A stretch of DNA of 13,654 nt from NCBI RefSeq assembly GCF_030651615.1, contig NZ_JAUSCG010000143.1, forward strand, positions 1-13,654, in the 5' to 3' direction. The first letter of the stretch is position 1, and every line of letters begins with the position of its first letter. This DNA is from Methanocalculus sp. (GTDB taxonomy: Archaea > Halobacteriota > Methanomicrobia > Methanomicrobiales > Methanocorpusculaceae). Shown here one piece after another: positions 6,930-13,654 of the stretch. The notes below the pieces were generated by a model. It was not told where the DNA came from and searched no databases. It saw only the letters and a list, made by a program, of their open reading frames with translations. The position numbers and the translations under genes are program-made.

Positions 6930-9103
6930 CAGAAGACACCACCAGTGAGCAGGATGGCCGCAAAGAAAACCCCCGCATATGAGATGACCGGTGGAAAGAA
7001 TGATGCAGGTACTGAAAAGTCAAATGTCTTCCTGAGCGCACCTGAGACGATGATGACAGACCAGCATCCTGCCACAAGTACTCCTATGATCGGAATGAGT
7101 CCCGCTATTCCAAAAGGGAGAGTAGCGTAGAGGGTGATCCGGATAATCCCACCTAAACTTCCCTCCACTCTGCCGATGATGAGAAAAGCCAGAAGTGAAG
7201 CGATAAGAACCGCTACAGCAGCGGCACAGAGGATGGTTATGGTGAAGATGGCAAAGACCACCGGATCGGTTGTGAGTTCTGTTAAGATCGGGTAGAGGGT
7301 GGAATCTCCCCCTGATCTGTGAAGGAGGACTGATACTATTCCAAGACTTCCCAGGACACATACAAGAATCGAGGTGAGGAAGTAGATGACCGGTATCATG
7401 AGCGGATCATCCTTAAACCGGCCTGCCCCTGATGGTGCGATAAGAAATGTCAGAAATCGTCCATATTCCCGTCTGGGTCTGATGATGAGTGGATCATCTG
7501 ACAGCATCTGATCGGACTCTCCCGGAATCCTCAGATCTCTCTCCGATGTGAGGCGAGTACCACAGAGATCACACCAGGGGCTCTCATAGGGGAGTATTGT
7601 ACTGCAGACCGGACATCGATTAACCGGAGGCTTCTGGTCTTCTTCAGGAGGGTCAGGGAGCTCCTCCTCTTCATCCTCCTGAGGCACCTCACACTCCCGA
7701 ACCTCGATCTCTATCTCAGATTCTTCAGTGACAACCACCTCATCGTCTGTCTCCTCAAACATTGGAGGGGGGAGTTCGTCTGCTGTCAGAAGTGAGATCC
7801 AGGAGTTTCTCTCACTTTCATCATCAAAGACGAAGATTCGACCTGAGATCTCTTTATCAGGCGAGATGATCGAGATTGCCATAGCGGGTTTACCAGAGAG
7901 ATCAATCGTCGGAGATGCATCTAAGATCAGATGGGAGCGAAACTCTTCTCTGACAAGAACATCCCGGCCGCCCCCTTCATACACAAGCAGCCTCTTTGAA
8001 GTGAGGAGAAGACCGATCTCCTCGCCCTCCAGAGAGAGGCCGGAGCGCTGGCATATTGGGTACTCGGTCCGGCACTGATCCCGACGTAATCTCTTTTTGG
8101 AATCTGCAACAGTACCAAATGTTCCATCGATGATCCCCCTGACCATATCAGTAAAACGGTCACGTTCAGCTGTGCCACCCGATTTGTCCGGGAAACAGAG
8201 GACCATACGCCGGATACCGGTTGCCGTCTGAATAGCAAGAACCGCTGACTGAATACCATCAGGTGTGAACTCCGGGACGACATCAAAGAGTTCCGCCGCC
8301 CTGAATTCGCGAGGGGCACCATCACCGGCTTCAGGGACGAGCCTGATCAGATCAGATGATAGTTCAGCTTTGAATGGTACATCCTTGATGGTAATACCGG
8401 AGACAGAGTGAACAGGACCTGCTGCTTTTTTCATAACACCGGCAGTTTTTCCATTGATGATCCCAAGAATCAGATGAAGGGTCTGATCACGGGCAGATGA
8501 TCCACCTGACTCTTGTGGGAAGGAGAGGATCATACGCTGTATACCTCCCTTCGTCTTGATTGCAAGGGTGAAAGACGGTAGATCACCATTATCTGCTTCG
8601 CATGCCGGATCGAAGAGGGCAGAACGGGGATATTCGCGGACAGGACCGTTCCCGGACTCGGGTGTCAGCGTAATCCCAAAAGATCCGATTCCGAGCCGAA
8701 ATCGCAGTCCTTTTATCAGAACACCGGAGATGATTTTGAGAACCTCTTTTTCACACTGCCCGGACTTTGAATGGACACCGTTGATGATCCCCCTGACCTG
8801 TCTGATAAGGCGGTCACGGGCGGCTACTCCACCGGCTCCTTCAGAAAACGAGAGGACCATACGCTTAATCCCGCCGGATGTGTGTATCGCAAGAACAACC
8901 GATGGCAGACCATTACTATCAGTCTCGGAAGCCACATCGAAGAGGTTGGACTTTGAGAACTCGCGGGCGGGACCATCCCCTGAGTTTGGGCGGAGTCTGA
9001 AGAGATCATCCTGTACTGATACAAGAAACTGGTCATTCTTTATAAGAACACCATGATACTCGCAATCTGATGAACTAACCTGAGGTGTGATATGATCGTC
9101 CAT
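6929..9103 (-). CDS. Yip1-family membrane protein with tandem PH-like repeats and zinc ribbon
   Basis: 724 aa. Domain order: three tandem ~94-residue repeats (about 17-110, 126-218, 234-327) sharing an L-x-P-x2-G-x-GP-x-RE core, LFD, an LAI.T..GI.RM.L.F line and an RD....GIING end; then a more distant PH/GRAM-like module (about 354-440) ending in an ERNSWISLL helix; an acidic, proline-rich linker (441-492); a zinc ribbon with C497-x2-C500 and C511-x2-C514; and a C-terminal Yip1-like membrane domain (about 553-724) with roughly five hydrophobic segments. No signal peptide is present, so the long N-terminal part should be cytosolic. Yip1 proteins in eukaryotes act in membrane trafficking; function in archaea is unknown. 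The PH-like reading of the repeats is inference from their pattern. It is the first gene of a cluster with the PKD and DUF5654 genes. No strong ribosome binding site precedes the ATG, and an AT-rich divergent promoter region lies upstream. Confidence 0.8.
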   Translation of the reverse strand: MDDHITPQVSSSDCEYHGVLIKNDQFLVSVQDDLFRLRPNSGDGPAREFSKSNLFDVASETDSNGLPSVVLAIHTSGGIKRMVLSFSEGAGGVAARDRLIRQVRGIINGVHSKSGQCEKEVLKIISGVLIKGLRFRLGIGSFGITLTPESGNGPVREYPRSALFDPACEADNGDLPSFTLAIKTKGGIQRMILSFPQESGGSSARDQTLHLILGIINGKTAGVMKKAAGPVHSVSGITIKDVPFKAELSSDLIRLVPEAGDGAPREFRAAELFDVVPEFTPDGIQSAVLAIQTATGIRRMVLCFPDKSGGTAERDRFTDMVRGIIDGTFGTVADSKKRLRRDQCRTEYPICQRSGLSLEGEEIGLLLTSKRLLVYEGGGRDVLVREEFRSHLILDASPTIDLSGKPAMAISIISPDKEISGRIFVFDDESERNSWISLLTADELPPPMFEETDDEVVVTEESEIEIEVRECEVPQEDEEEELPDPPEEDQKPPVNRCPVCSTILPYESPWCDLCGTRLTSERDLRIPGESDQMLSDDPLIIRPRREYGRFLTFLIAPSGAGRFKDDPLMIPVIYFLTSILVCVLGSLGIVSVLLHRSGGDSTLYPILTELTTDPVVFAIFTITILCAAAVAVLIASLLAFLIIGRVEGSLGGIIRITLYATLPFGIAGLIPIIGVLVAGCWSVIIVSGALRKTFDFSVPASFFPPVISYAGVFFAAILLTGGVF
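8123..9055 (-). repeat. Three tandem coding repeats in the Yip1-family gene
   Basis: Three units of about 280 nt lie near 9055-8774, 8728-8450 and 8404-8123. They encode related ~94-residue domains joined by variable linkers of about 15 residues. Shared protein anchors are GxGPxRE (GAPRE in unit 3), LFD, RM(V/I)L and GII(N/D)G. The divergence shows old duplication under protein-level selection rather than a recent DNA repeat. Confidence 0.8.
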
Positions 9104-9214
9104 TACTTTATTAATAAGATATATTCATACGCAGATAAGGTCTTTCTCCTCAGCAGGAAATGGTAAAATACAGATAGGGTGTACGCCTTTGACAGAGGAG
9201 AGGAAGAGGAGACT
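9104..9214 (+). promoter_or_regulatory. Divergent promoter region between the Yip1-family and MerR-like genes
   Basis: This 111-bp AT-rich gap must hold promoters for both directions. A perfect 10-bp palindrome TTATTAATAA lies at 9108-9117, five bases upstream of the Yip1-family ATG. An ATATAT element follows at 9119-9124. A GTAAAATACAG element near 9163-9173 is a TATA candidate for the rightward gene. A short inverted pair TCCT-CAGC-AGGA is centred near 9151. None of these is proven; TATA positions are assigned by eye. Confidence 0.45.
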
Positions 9215-9793
9215 ATGATGACAGACGAAGATAAACTCAGGATATCAGATATTGCCAGCCTCCTGTCACTCCCCGAAGATCTGGTGAGGCGATATGCAGA
9301 TGAGTATGATGAACATCTCCAGCACCAATCGATCGGTAAGGTCAGAATATACAATAAAGGTGCAGTTAAACGATTCCGGGTTATCGCTGACCTCACCGCA
9401 CAGGGAATGTCTCATGATGCGATCATACCAGTCCTTAAGGGAGGCAAAAAGATCACTGAATTTGCTCCTGATGAGGAGAGAAGGGATACACAATCCGGAC
9501 CACCACCAACACCACCCGGATCGGATCTCCTCGATGAGATCGTCATCGCTGTCGCCAGAACCTCCGAATCGACCTCTCAGATTGAACACCGGGTCAGTGC
9601 GATACGTGACGGGATGGCTTCAGATACCGACCGTATACTCCATGAGATCAGACTCCTCAGAGAGGAGGTTGGGCAGTCAAAGACTGAACTCCGGACACTC
9701 TGGTCTCAGGTTAGAGAGCTTGAAGAAGATATTCGTGAACGTGAACTGAGGAAATCCTGGATTGAAAGGGTTGCAGAGAAGCTTTCACGCTAA
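9215..9793 (+). CDS. MerR-type winged-helix protein with C-terminal coiled coil
   Basis: 192 aa from the ATG at 9215. The ATG at 9218 is equally possible; purine-rich GGAG elements at 9197-9200 and 9208-9211 serve both. A GTG at 9179 in the same frame has only a weak upstream GGG and is disfavoured. Residues ~6-75 resemble a MerR-family DNA-binding domain: helix-turn-helix RISDIASLLSLPEDLVRRYA, then a wing and arginine-rich helix (RIYNKGAVKRFRVIADL) and the second helix pair (AQGMSHDAIIPVLK). A proline-rich linker (PPPTPPG) leads to a long charged coiled coil (about 115-190), suggesting dimerisation. No metal- or drug-binding cysteines are present. A divergent transcription regulator is the simplest reading. 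A RacA-like DNA-membrane anchor, which has the same wHTH-plus-coiled-coil layout, is a real alternative. Its TAA overlaps the convergent HD gene's stop (CTAA at 9790-9793). Confidence 0.75.
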   Translation: MMTDEDKLRISDIASLLSLPEDLVRRYADEYDEHLQHQSIGKVRIYNKGAVKRFRVIADLTAQGMSHDAIIPVLKGGKKITEFAPDEERRDTQSGPPPTPPGSDLLDEIVIAVARTSESTSQIEHRVSAIRDGMASDTDRILHEIRLLREEVGQSKTELRTLWSQVRELEEDIRERELRKSWIERVAEKLSR

Positions 9794-10425
9794 CAGGCAA
9801 CACTCCATTCGATGACCACTTCACGATTGAAGACCCTGGAGAAGAGATCTGATCGCTGCATTCCATAGTCATACTCGGCATATCCATCTTTTCGTGATGA
9901 GCAGTGGATGATCACCTTCCGGGGGGAGATGGTGACGATAATATTCTCTACAAGAGACTGATGTGAGCGGTCAAGACCATCCGCTATCCTGAGGATGGAG
10001 GCGAGCACCATCACCTTCTCCCTGTTTTTTTCTTTTAATTCGGCGAATCTTCGATGCTTAAGAGAAGGGAGCGCTTTCCTATGATATCTGACAAGAAGCG
10101 ATATCATACTCCGCTCTTTCTTACCAAGTGGTAGAGAACGATCACGAAAAACCAGTCTCTGACCGCTCTTATGGTGAGCGCTGCCTCCCTGACTCCATCC
10201 GATATCGTGCAGCAGCGATGCTGCCTGAAGAAGGAACCGCTCATCTTCAGAGAGGCCGTGGAGGGGGGAGAGTTGATCGAAGATCTGGAGGGCATTCTTC
10301 ATCACCTGTTCATCATGGGATCGTTCCGAGTTGTGAGCGGCGGCGAACTCAAGGATCGGAAGAATCCTTCTCGTATTAGTCTCCTCCCGGAGTGGGGATA
10401 TAGGCTGAATCATGAGGTATCTCAC
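9790..10425 (-). CDS. Stand-alone HD-domain phosphohydrolase, Ppx/GppA C-terminal type
   Basis: 211 aa. HD-superfamily metal ligands are visible in order: H37, H73-D74 (LLHDIGW), H84/H85 (SAHHKSG), H115 (RYHRK) and D149/D152 (RIADGLDRSH). The LLHDIG...HHKSG...LLVRYHRK...RIADGLDR series is that of the C-terminal HD domain of bacterial exopolyphosphatase/guanosine pentaphosphatase. The N-terminal ASKHA catalytic half of Ppx is absent. It follows ppk1 with a GTGA overlap (GTG start at 10425; an ATG at 10413 is an alternative 4 codons in), mirroring the bacterial ppk-ppx gene order. It may hydrolyse polyphosphate or a nucleotide, or regulate the kinase; substrate cannot be read from sequence. No strong ribosome binding site precedes either start, consistent with coupling to ppk1. 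Confidence 0.82.
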   Translation of the reverse strand: MRYLMIQPISPLREETNTRRILPILEFAAAHNSERSHDEQVMKNALQIFDQLSPLHGLSEDERFLLQAASLLHDIGWSQGGSAHHKSGQRLVFRDRSLPLGKKERSMISLLVRYHRKALPSLKHRRFAELKEKNREKVMVLASILRIADGLDRSHQSLVENIIVTISPRKVIIHCSSRKDGYAEYDYGMQRSDLFSRVFNREVVIEWSVAC

Positions 10426-12527
10426 TGACTGGTTGTATCAGAAAGAGAAATACCCTTCTCCTCACGATGCCAGAATCCACGCGTTCTCAGGAACTGCTCC
10501 TGGCAGGAGATTGCATCCCCCATAACCGGCTCCGATCTCCCATCAGGAAGGAATTTCCAGCTTCCTTTCGAATCCTTCAGGTATCCGGGCAATAGATCTG
10601 AAAGAACAATCTCTTTAATCCAGGGGTCCTTTATCGGGAAGATGACCTCCACCCTCCGGTTCAGGTTCCTCGGCATCAGGTCTGCCGATCCGAAATAGAG
10701 GTCTTCTCTTCCTCCTGCAGAGAAGTAAAAGACCCTCGCATGTTCAAGGAACCTCCCGACGACCGAACGGGTCTTCGGACTTCCCGGACATGAACGGATA
10801 CAGTTGACGCCACGAGTTATGAGATCGACCTGCACACCATCCTCTGATGCTTTTCTTAGGGCATCAATGATCTTTCTGTCAGAGAGTGAATTTACTTTAA
10901 TGATGATCCTTCCATTACCTGACCGTTTCTGATACTTCCTCTCTTCTTCAATCCTTCTGATCAGATCATCCCTGAGCGAGATGACCGGGGCAACAAGGAG
11001 ATCGGTAAACTCTGCCTTCAGGGTGTATCCTGTTAAGATATTGAAGAGGTTGACAAGATCTGATCCTATTGCAGCATCAGCAGTAAAGATGGCAAGATCC
11101 GAGTAGATCCTGCTGGTGGAGAGGTTGAAGTTGCCGGTTGAGAGGAAAGAGTACCTGACAACTCCACCTTCCTCCTTCCGTGAGACAAAAGCACATTTCG
11201 CATGGACCTTCAGGCCAACTGCACCATGAGTGACCAGCACACCCGCCTCTTTCAGAAGAGTCGCCCACCGGAAGTTCGACTCTTCATCGAAACTGGCCTT
11301 CAGTTCAACAACCACCTCAACCTGCTTGCCATTCTTCTTCGCCAGAATGAGAGTATCAATCACCGGGGAATGGGGGCCAACCCGATAGAGGGTGGTGCGA
11401 ATCGAGAGGACAGACGGATCATCTGCGGCGGCACGAAGAAACAGAACAAATGCCTCAAATGAGTCATATGGTGTAAAGAGGAGTCGGTCATGCCTTCTGA
11501 TTGATGAGAATATCGTTGATTCATCAGTAAATCCGGGGGGTAGGGTCGGCGTATAGGAGAGATACCGGAGATCCGGACGATCAAAGGGGATTTTCTTCAG
11601 ATCAGCAAGTCCAAGAGGGGGTTTCTGGGTGAAGACGAGGTCGGGTATCAGCCCAAGCATTGTACTGATCTCGGTTGCCAGATGAAACGGCATTCCCTCC
11701 TCGACTTCCAGCCTCACCGGCTGCCTCGTCTGTAAGAGTTCTGCACCTTCTATGATCGCAACAGTGAGATCGGTGTCATCATCCCCTTTCAATTCAAGAT
11801 CAGAGTCCCGTGTCACCCGGAAGAGGTAGGTCCCGGTAACCTCATCATCCGGGAAGAGGGATGCAGCATGATGTCGCACCACCTCCTCCACCAGGATCAG
11901 ACCACCGGATGGTACCGGAATAAAACGGGATAATCGCTCTTCTCCGCCGCTCAGGCAGAGAATGACTCCTGACAATCTGCCGCCCCTCATCATCACTACG
12001 ATATTCTCACATAGTTCTGAGAAGGGGGGGAAAGAGGACTTTCTGCCTATCGGAATGATGGCGATCTTTGGACGAATGGACTCTTCAAAGAATGCTCCAA
12101 AACCTGCCTTTTCATCAGAAGAAAGTTCATTCCACCCTTTCACAGGAATTCCGGCCTCTTCAAGTGCCACAAGGAGTTCTGTATGCCAGCAGTCTGCCAT
12201 CTTCCGGTACAGTGGATAGAGCTCATCACGAATCGCACGGACCTGATCTGCCGGATGCATGCCATCAGGTCCGATATCCGGTTTATTCAGCCGAATTTCT
12301 TTGGCGAGTCCGGCAACCCTTACCATGAAGAACTCATCCAGATTATCAGCGACGATCCCAAGGAATGTAACCCGTTCGAGGAGAGGATTGTTCGGATCGG
12401 CTGCTTCTGCAAGCACCCGCCTGTTGAAGTCGATCCAGGAGAGCTCACGGTTCAGGTACGGGCATGCTGCACCGGGGCAGAGATCCTTCTTCTTCTGTTT
12501 CTCTGAAGGAAGAGGTATTTCTGTCAT
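10422..12527 (-). CDS. ppk1: Polyphosphate kinase 1
   Basis: 701 aa, a normal PPK1 length. It catalyses reversible transfer of the ATP gamma-phosphate to polyphosphate. Domains in order: N domain beginning YLNRELSWIDFNRRVL (24-39), the head domain, then two phospholipase-D-like catalytic domains. Key residues: catalytic H442 in LKVHAK (equivalent to E. coli His435), H596 in FLEHARVFYF (equivalent to His592), the PYDSFEAFVLFLR and IRTTLYRVG motifs, and STGNFN. All point to an active enzyme. GAGGT at 12538-12534 is 6 nt before the ATG. The end overlaps the HD-domain gene. The gene is divergent from the methylthiotransferase gene across a 143-bp gap. Polyphosphate stores are known in several methanogens; a role in phosphate or energy storage and stress is likely. 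Confidence 0.96.
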   Translation of the reverse strand: MTEIPLPSEKQKKKDLCPGAACPYLNRELSWIDFNRRVLAEAADPNNPLLERVTFLGIVADNLDEFFMVRVAGLAKEIRLNKPDIGPDGMHPADQVRAIRDELYPLYRKMADCWHTELLVALEEAGIPVKGWNELSSDEKAGFGAFFEESIRPKIAIIPIGRKSSFPPFSELCENIVVMMRGGRLSGVILCLSGGEERLSRFIPVPSGGLILVEEVVRHHAASLFPDDEVTGTYLFRVTRDSDLELKGDDDTDLTVAIIEGAELLQTRQPVRLEVEEGMPFHLATEISTMLGLIPDLVFTQKPPLGLADLKKIPFDRPDLRYLSYTPTLPPGFTDESTIFSSIRRHDRLLFTPYDSFEAFVLFLRAAADDPSVLSIRTTLYRVGPHSPVIDTLILAKKNGKQVEVVVELKASFDEESNFRWATLLKEAGVLVTHGAVGLKVHAKCAFVSRKEEGGVVRYSFLSTGNFNLSTSRIYSDLAIFTADAAIGSDLVNLFNILTGYTLKAEFTDLLVAPVISLRDDLIRRIEEERKYQKRSGNGRIIIKVNSLSDRKIIDALRKASEDGVQVDLITRGVNCIRSCPGSPKTRSVVGRFLEHARVFYFSAGGREDLYFGSADLMPRNLNRRVEVIFPIKDPWIKEIVLSDLLPGYLKDSKGSWKFLPDGRSEPVMGDAISCQEQFLRTRGFWHREEKGISLSDTTSQ

Positions 12528-12670
12528 CGATTAACCTCGATTGAATGTGCAGGGTTATTTGAAGATCTGATAAGCATAGTGCCAGAACGATGCATTCTAC
12601 AAAGATGAAGCTTTCCCTGTATATCCAGTTGCATTTTTCTCTTCTCACCCCGAATATATAAGAAGTCTCC
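12528..12670. promoter_or_regulatory. Divergent promoter region ppk1 / methylthiotransferase
   Basis: A 143-bp non-coding gap. TATA-like elements are at 12655-12661 (TATATAA, readable on both strands) and at 12620-12624 (TATAT). Two TCGATT copies at 12527-12532 and 12537-12542 are exactly 10 bp apart and flank the ppk1 ribosome binding site. No ORF in the gap looks real. Assignment of each TATA element to a gene is uncertain. Confidence 0.45.
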
Positions 12671-13654
12671 ATGGGATGTCACCTCTCAGATCCAATTCTC
12701 CAGATTCGGGACAAAAAGGTCTTTATCGAGACCTATGGGTGTACTTATAATACAGGTGATTCGGAGAAACTCGGAGTGATCCTCAGATCACAGGGGTGTG
12801 AGATCGTCTCATCGGCTGAGGATGCCGACTGCATTCTGGTTAATACCTGTATTGTGATCGAACGGACAGAGCGGGAGATGAGGAAGAGGCTTGCTGATCT
12901 CTCGGAAAAAGAACTCTATGTCACCGGCTGCCTGCCAAAGATCGATCCCGTATGCGGCGGGATGGTGATCGATCCTGACACCATTCATTCCCATTACCTG
13001 GAGGCCGGGATGCACGCAGAGGGTAATGTTGCTGTTCTGCAGATAGCACAGGGATGCCCCGGACACTGTACCTACTGTATTACGAGAAAGGCACGGGGGG
13101 CTCTTCTCAGCCATTCAAAAGAAGAGGTGGTACGTCAGCTTCGAGGCAGGATTGGTTCCGGTGCGGTAGAAGTTCAGCTGACAGCACAGGATCTTTCGGC
13201 ATGGGGAATTGACAGTGGAGAAGAGCTTTCAGCCCTTCTCGATGCAATCAATGGAGTACCAGGGTCATTCCGGGTCCGTCTCGGTATGATGAACCCCGAC
13301 ACACTCCTGCCAATCCTTGGTAGATTCCTCTCCTCATGCAGGGATGATCGTATCTTCTTATTTTTCCATATCCCGATTCAGTCAGGATCAGATGCGGTCC
13401 TCAAAAGGATGGGACGACGGTACACACGTGATGATGTTATTACCATCATTCGAACCATCAAAACGGTATATCCGTCTGCCAGGATCTCAACCGACATCAT
13501 CTGCGGATTTCCAGGTGAGACCGATGAGGATTTTATTGAGACGGTCGATCTTCTCAGGATTATCAGACCCGAGAAGATCAATATCACCAGGTACTCAAAA
13601 CGACAGGGGACACCGGCTGCTGCCTGGTATGATATGCCGGATCGGTTCAAGAAA
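12671..13654 (+). CDS. tRNA methylthiotransferase, archaeal MiaB/MtaB-like radical SAM enzyme (3' partial)
   Basis: The frame is open for 328 codons from the ATG at 12671 to the window edge with no stop. The N-terminal MTTase (UPF0004) domain begins KKVFIETYGCTYN. It supplies cluster cysteines C24, C60 (VNTC) and C87 (VTGC). The radical SAM domain has C129-x3-C133-x2-C136 (GCPGHCTYC), followed by TAQDLSAWGID, IPIQSGSDAVLKRMGRRYT and TDIICGFPGET, all typical of this family. It most likely adds a methylthio group to N6-threonylcarbamoyladenosine at position 37 of tRNAs, using two [4Fe-4S] clusters; the closest functional class is MtaB/CDKAL1. The C-terminal TRAM domain would lie beyond the window. 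The spacing C87-C129 is shorter than usual. The start is forced: an in-frame TAA lies at 12659-12661, and no other ATG, GTG or TTG precedes the first cluster cysteine. Confidence 0.92.
   Translation, partial: MGCHLSDPILQIRDKKVFIETYGCTYNTGDSEKLGVILRSQGCEIVSSAEDADCILVNTCIVIERTEREMRKRLADLSEKELYVTGCLPKIDPVCGGMVIDPDTIHSHYLEAGMHAEGNVAVLQIAQGCPGHCTYCITRKARGALLSHSKEEVVRQLRGRIGSGAVEVQLTAQDLSAWGIDSGEELSALLDAINGVPGSFRVRLGMMNPDTLLPILGRFLSSCRDDRIFLFFHIPIQSGSDAVLKRMGRRYTRDDVITIIRTIKTVYPSARISTDIICGFPGETDEDFIETVDLLRIIRPEKINITRYSKRQGTPAAAWYDMPDRFKK

Noticed and set aside
8556..9056. 166-codon plus-strand frame opposite the tandem repeats
   Set aside because: It is a shadow of the repeat-coding strand; its apparent internal repetition mirrors the true repeats.
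9179..9214. GTG-initiated N-terminal extension of the MerR-like protein
   Set aside because: The extra 12 residues (YAFDRGEEEE...) are encoded by the purine-rich ribosome binding region of the ATG starts at 9215 and 9218, and the GTG has only a weak upstream GGG.
9103..9396. 97-codon minus-strand frame ending beside the Yip1-family start
   Set aside because: It lies antisense to the MerR-like gene and its promoter, has serine-rich low-complexity content with no family character, and no ribosome binding site.
12445..12672. 75-codon minus-strand frame covering the ppk1 start
   Set aside because: It overlaps the ppk1 N-terminus in another frame and ends in sequence that is clearly a frame-shifted ppk1 read; no recognisable protein.
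1..13654. CRISPR array, tRNA genes, insertion sequences or prophage genes
   Set aside because: Gaps are all under 150 bp. No regularly spaced direct repeats, tRNA-like cloverleaf sequence, transposase or integrase motifs were seen on either strand.

Overview
The window reads as chromosomal DNA of a methanogenic archaeon, most likely of the Methanomicrobia and plausibly the order Methanomicrobiales. The main evidence is a compact run of three methanogenesis marker genes (mmp15, mmp17, mmp7). TATA-like boxes, 1- and 4-nt gene overlaps, a DUF5654 membrane protein, PKD-repeat surface proteins and a PPK1 of the type known in methanogens agree with this. Genus and species cannot be fixed from the sequence. 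Gene density is very high: the longest gap is 143 bp. I see no tRNA, rRNA, CRISPR array, insertion sequence or clear sign of recent transfer.

Region A (1-3277, + strand) is the downstream part of an operon tied to activation of methyl-coenzyme M reductase (MCR). It holds the last codons of an unidentified gene, mmp15 (an ASKHA ATPase related to 2-hydroxyacyl-CoA dehydratase activators), mmp17, mmp7, and a small AhpD/carboxymuconolactone decarboxylase-like redox protein. Overlaps and short gaps suggest one transcript, ending at an oligo-T tract near 3280. Region B (3311-5146, +) is a glutamine-hydrolysing asparagine synthetase with its own TATA-like box.

Region C (5143-9103, - strand) is a three-gene cluster in the order: a 724-aa Yip1-type membrane protein with three tandem N-terminal repeats plus a PH-like module and a zinc ribbon, a secreted four-PKD-repeat protein, and a DUF5654 membrane protein. 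Each junction is a 1- or 4-nt overlap. Divergent from it (9215-9793, +) is a MerR-type winged-helix protein with a C-terminal coiled coil. It is a candidate regulator or anchor for this cluster, which is the least explained part of the window.

Region D (9790-12527, -) is a polyphosphate module: ppk1 overlapped by a gene for a stand-alone HD domain resembling the C-terminal half of Ppx/GppA. Region E (12671-end, +) is the 5' 328 codons of a tRNA methylthiotransferase (archaeal MiaB/MtaB-like radical SAM enzyme), divergent from ppk1 and cut by the window edge.
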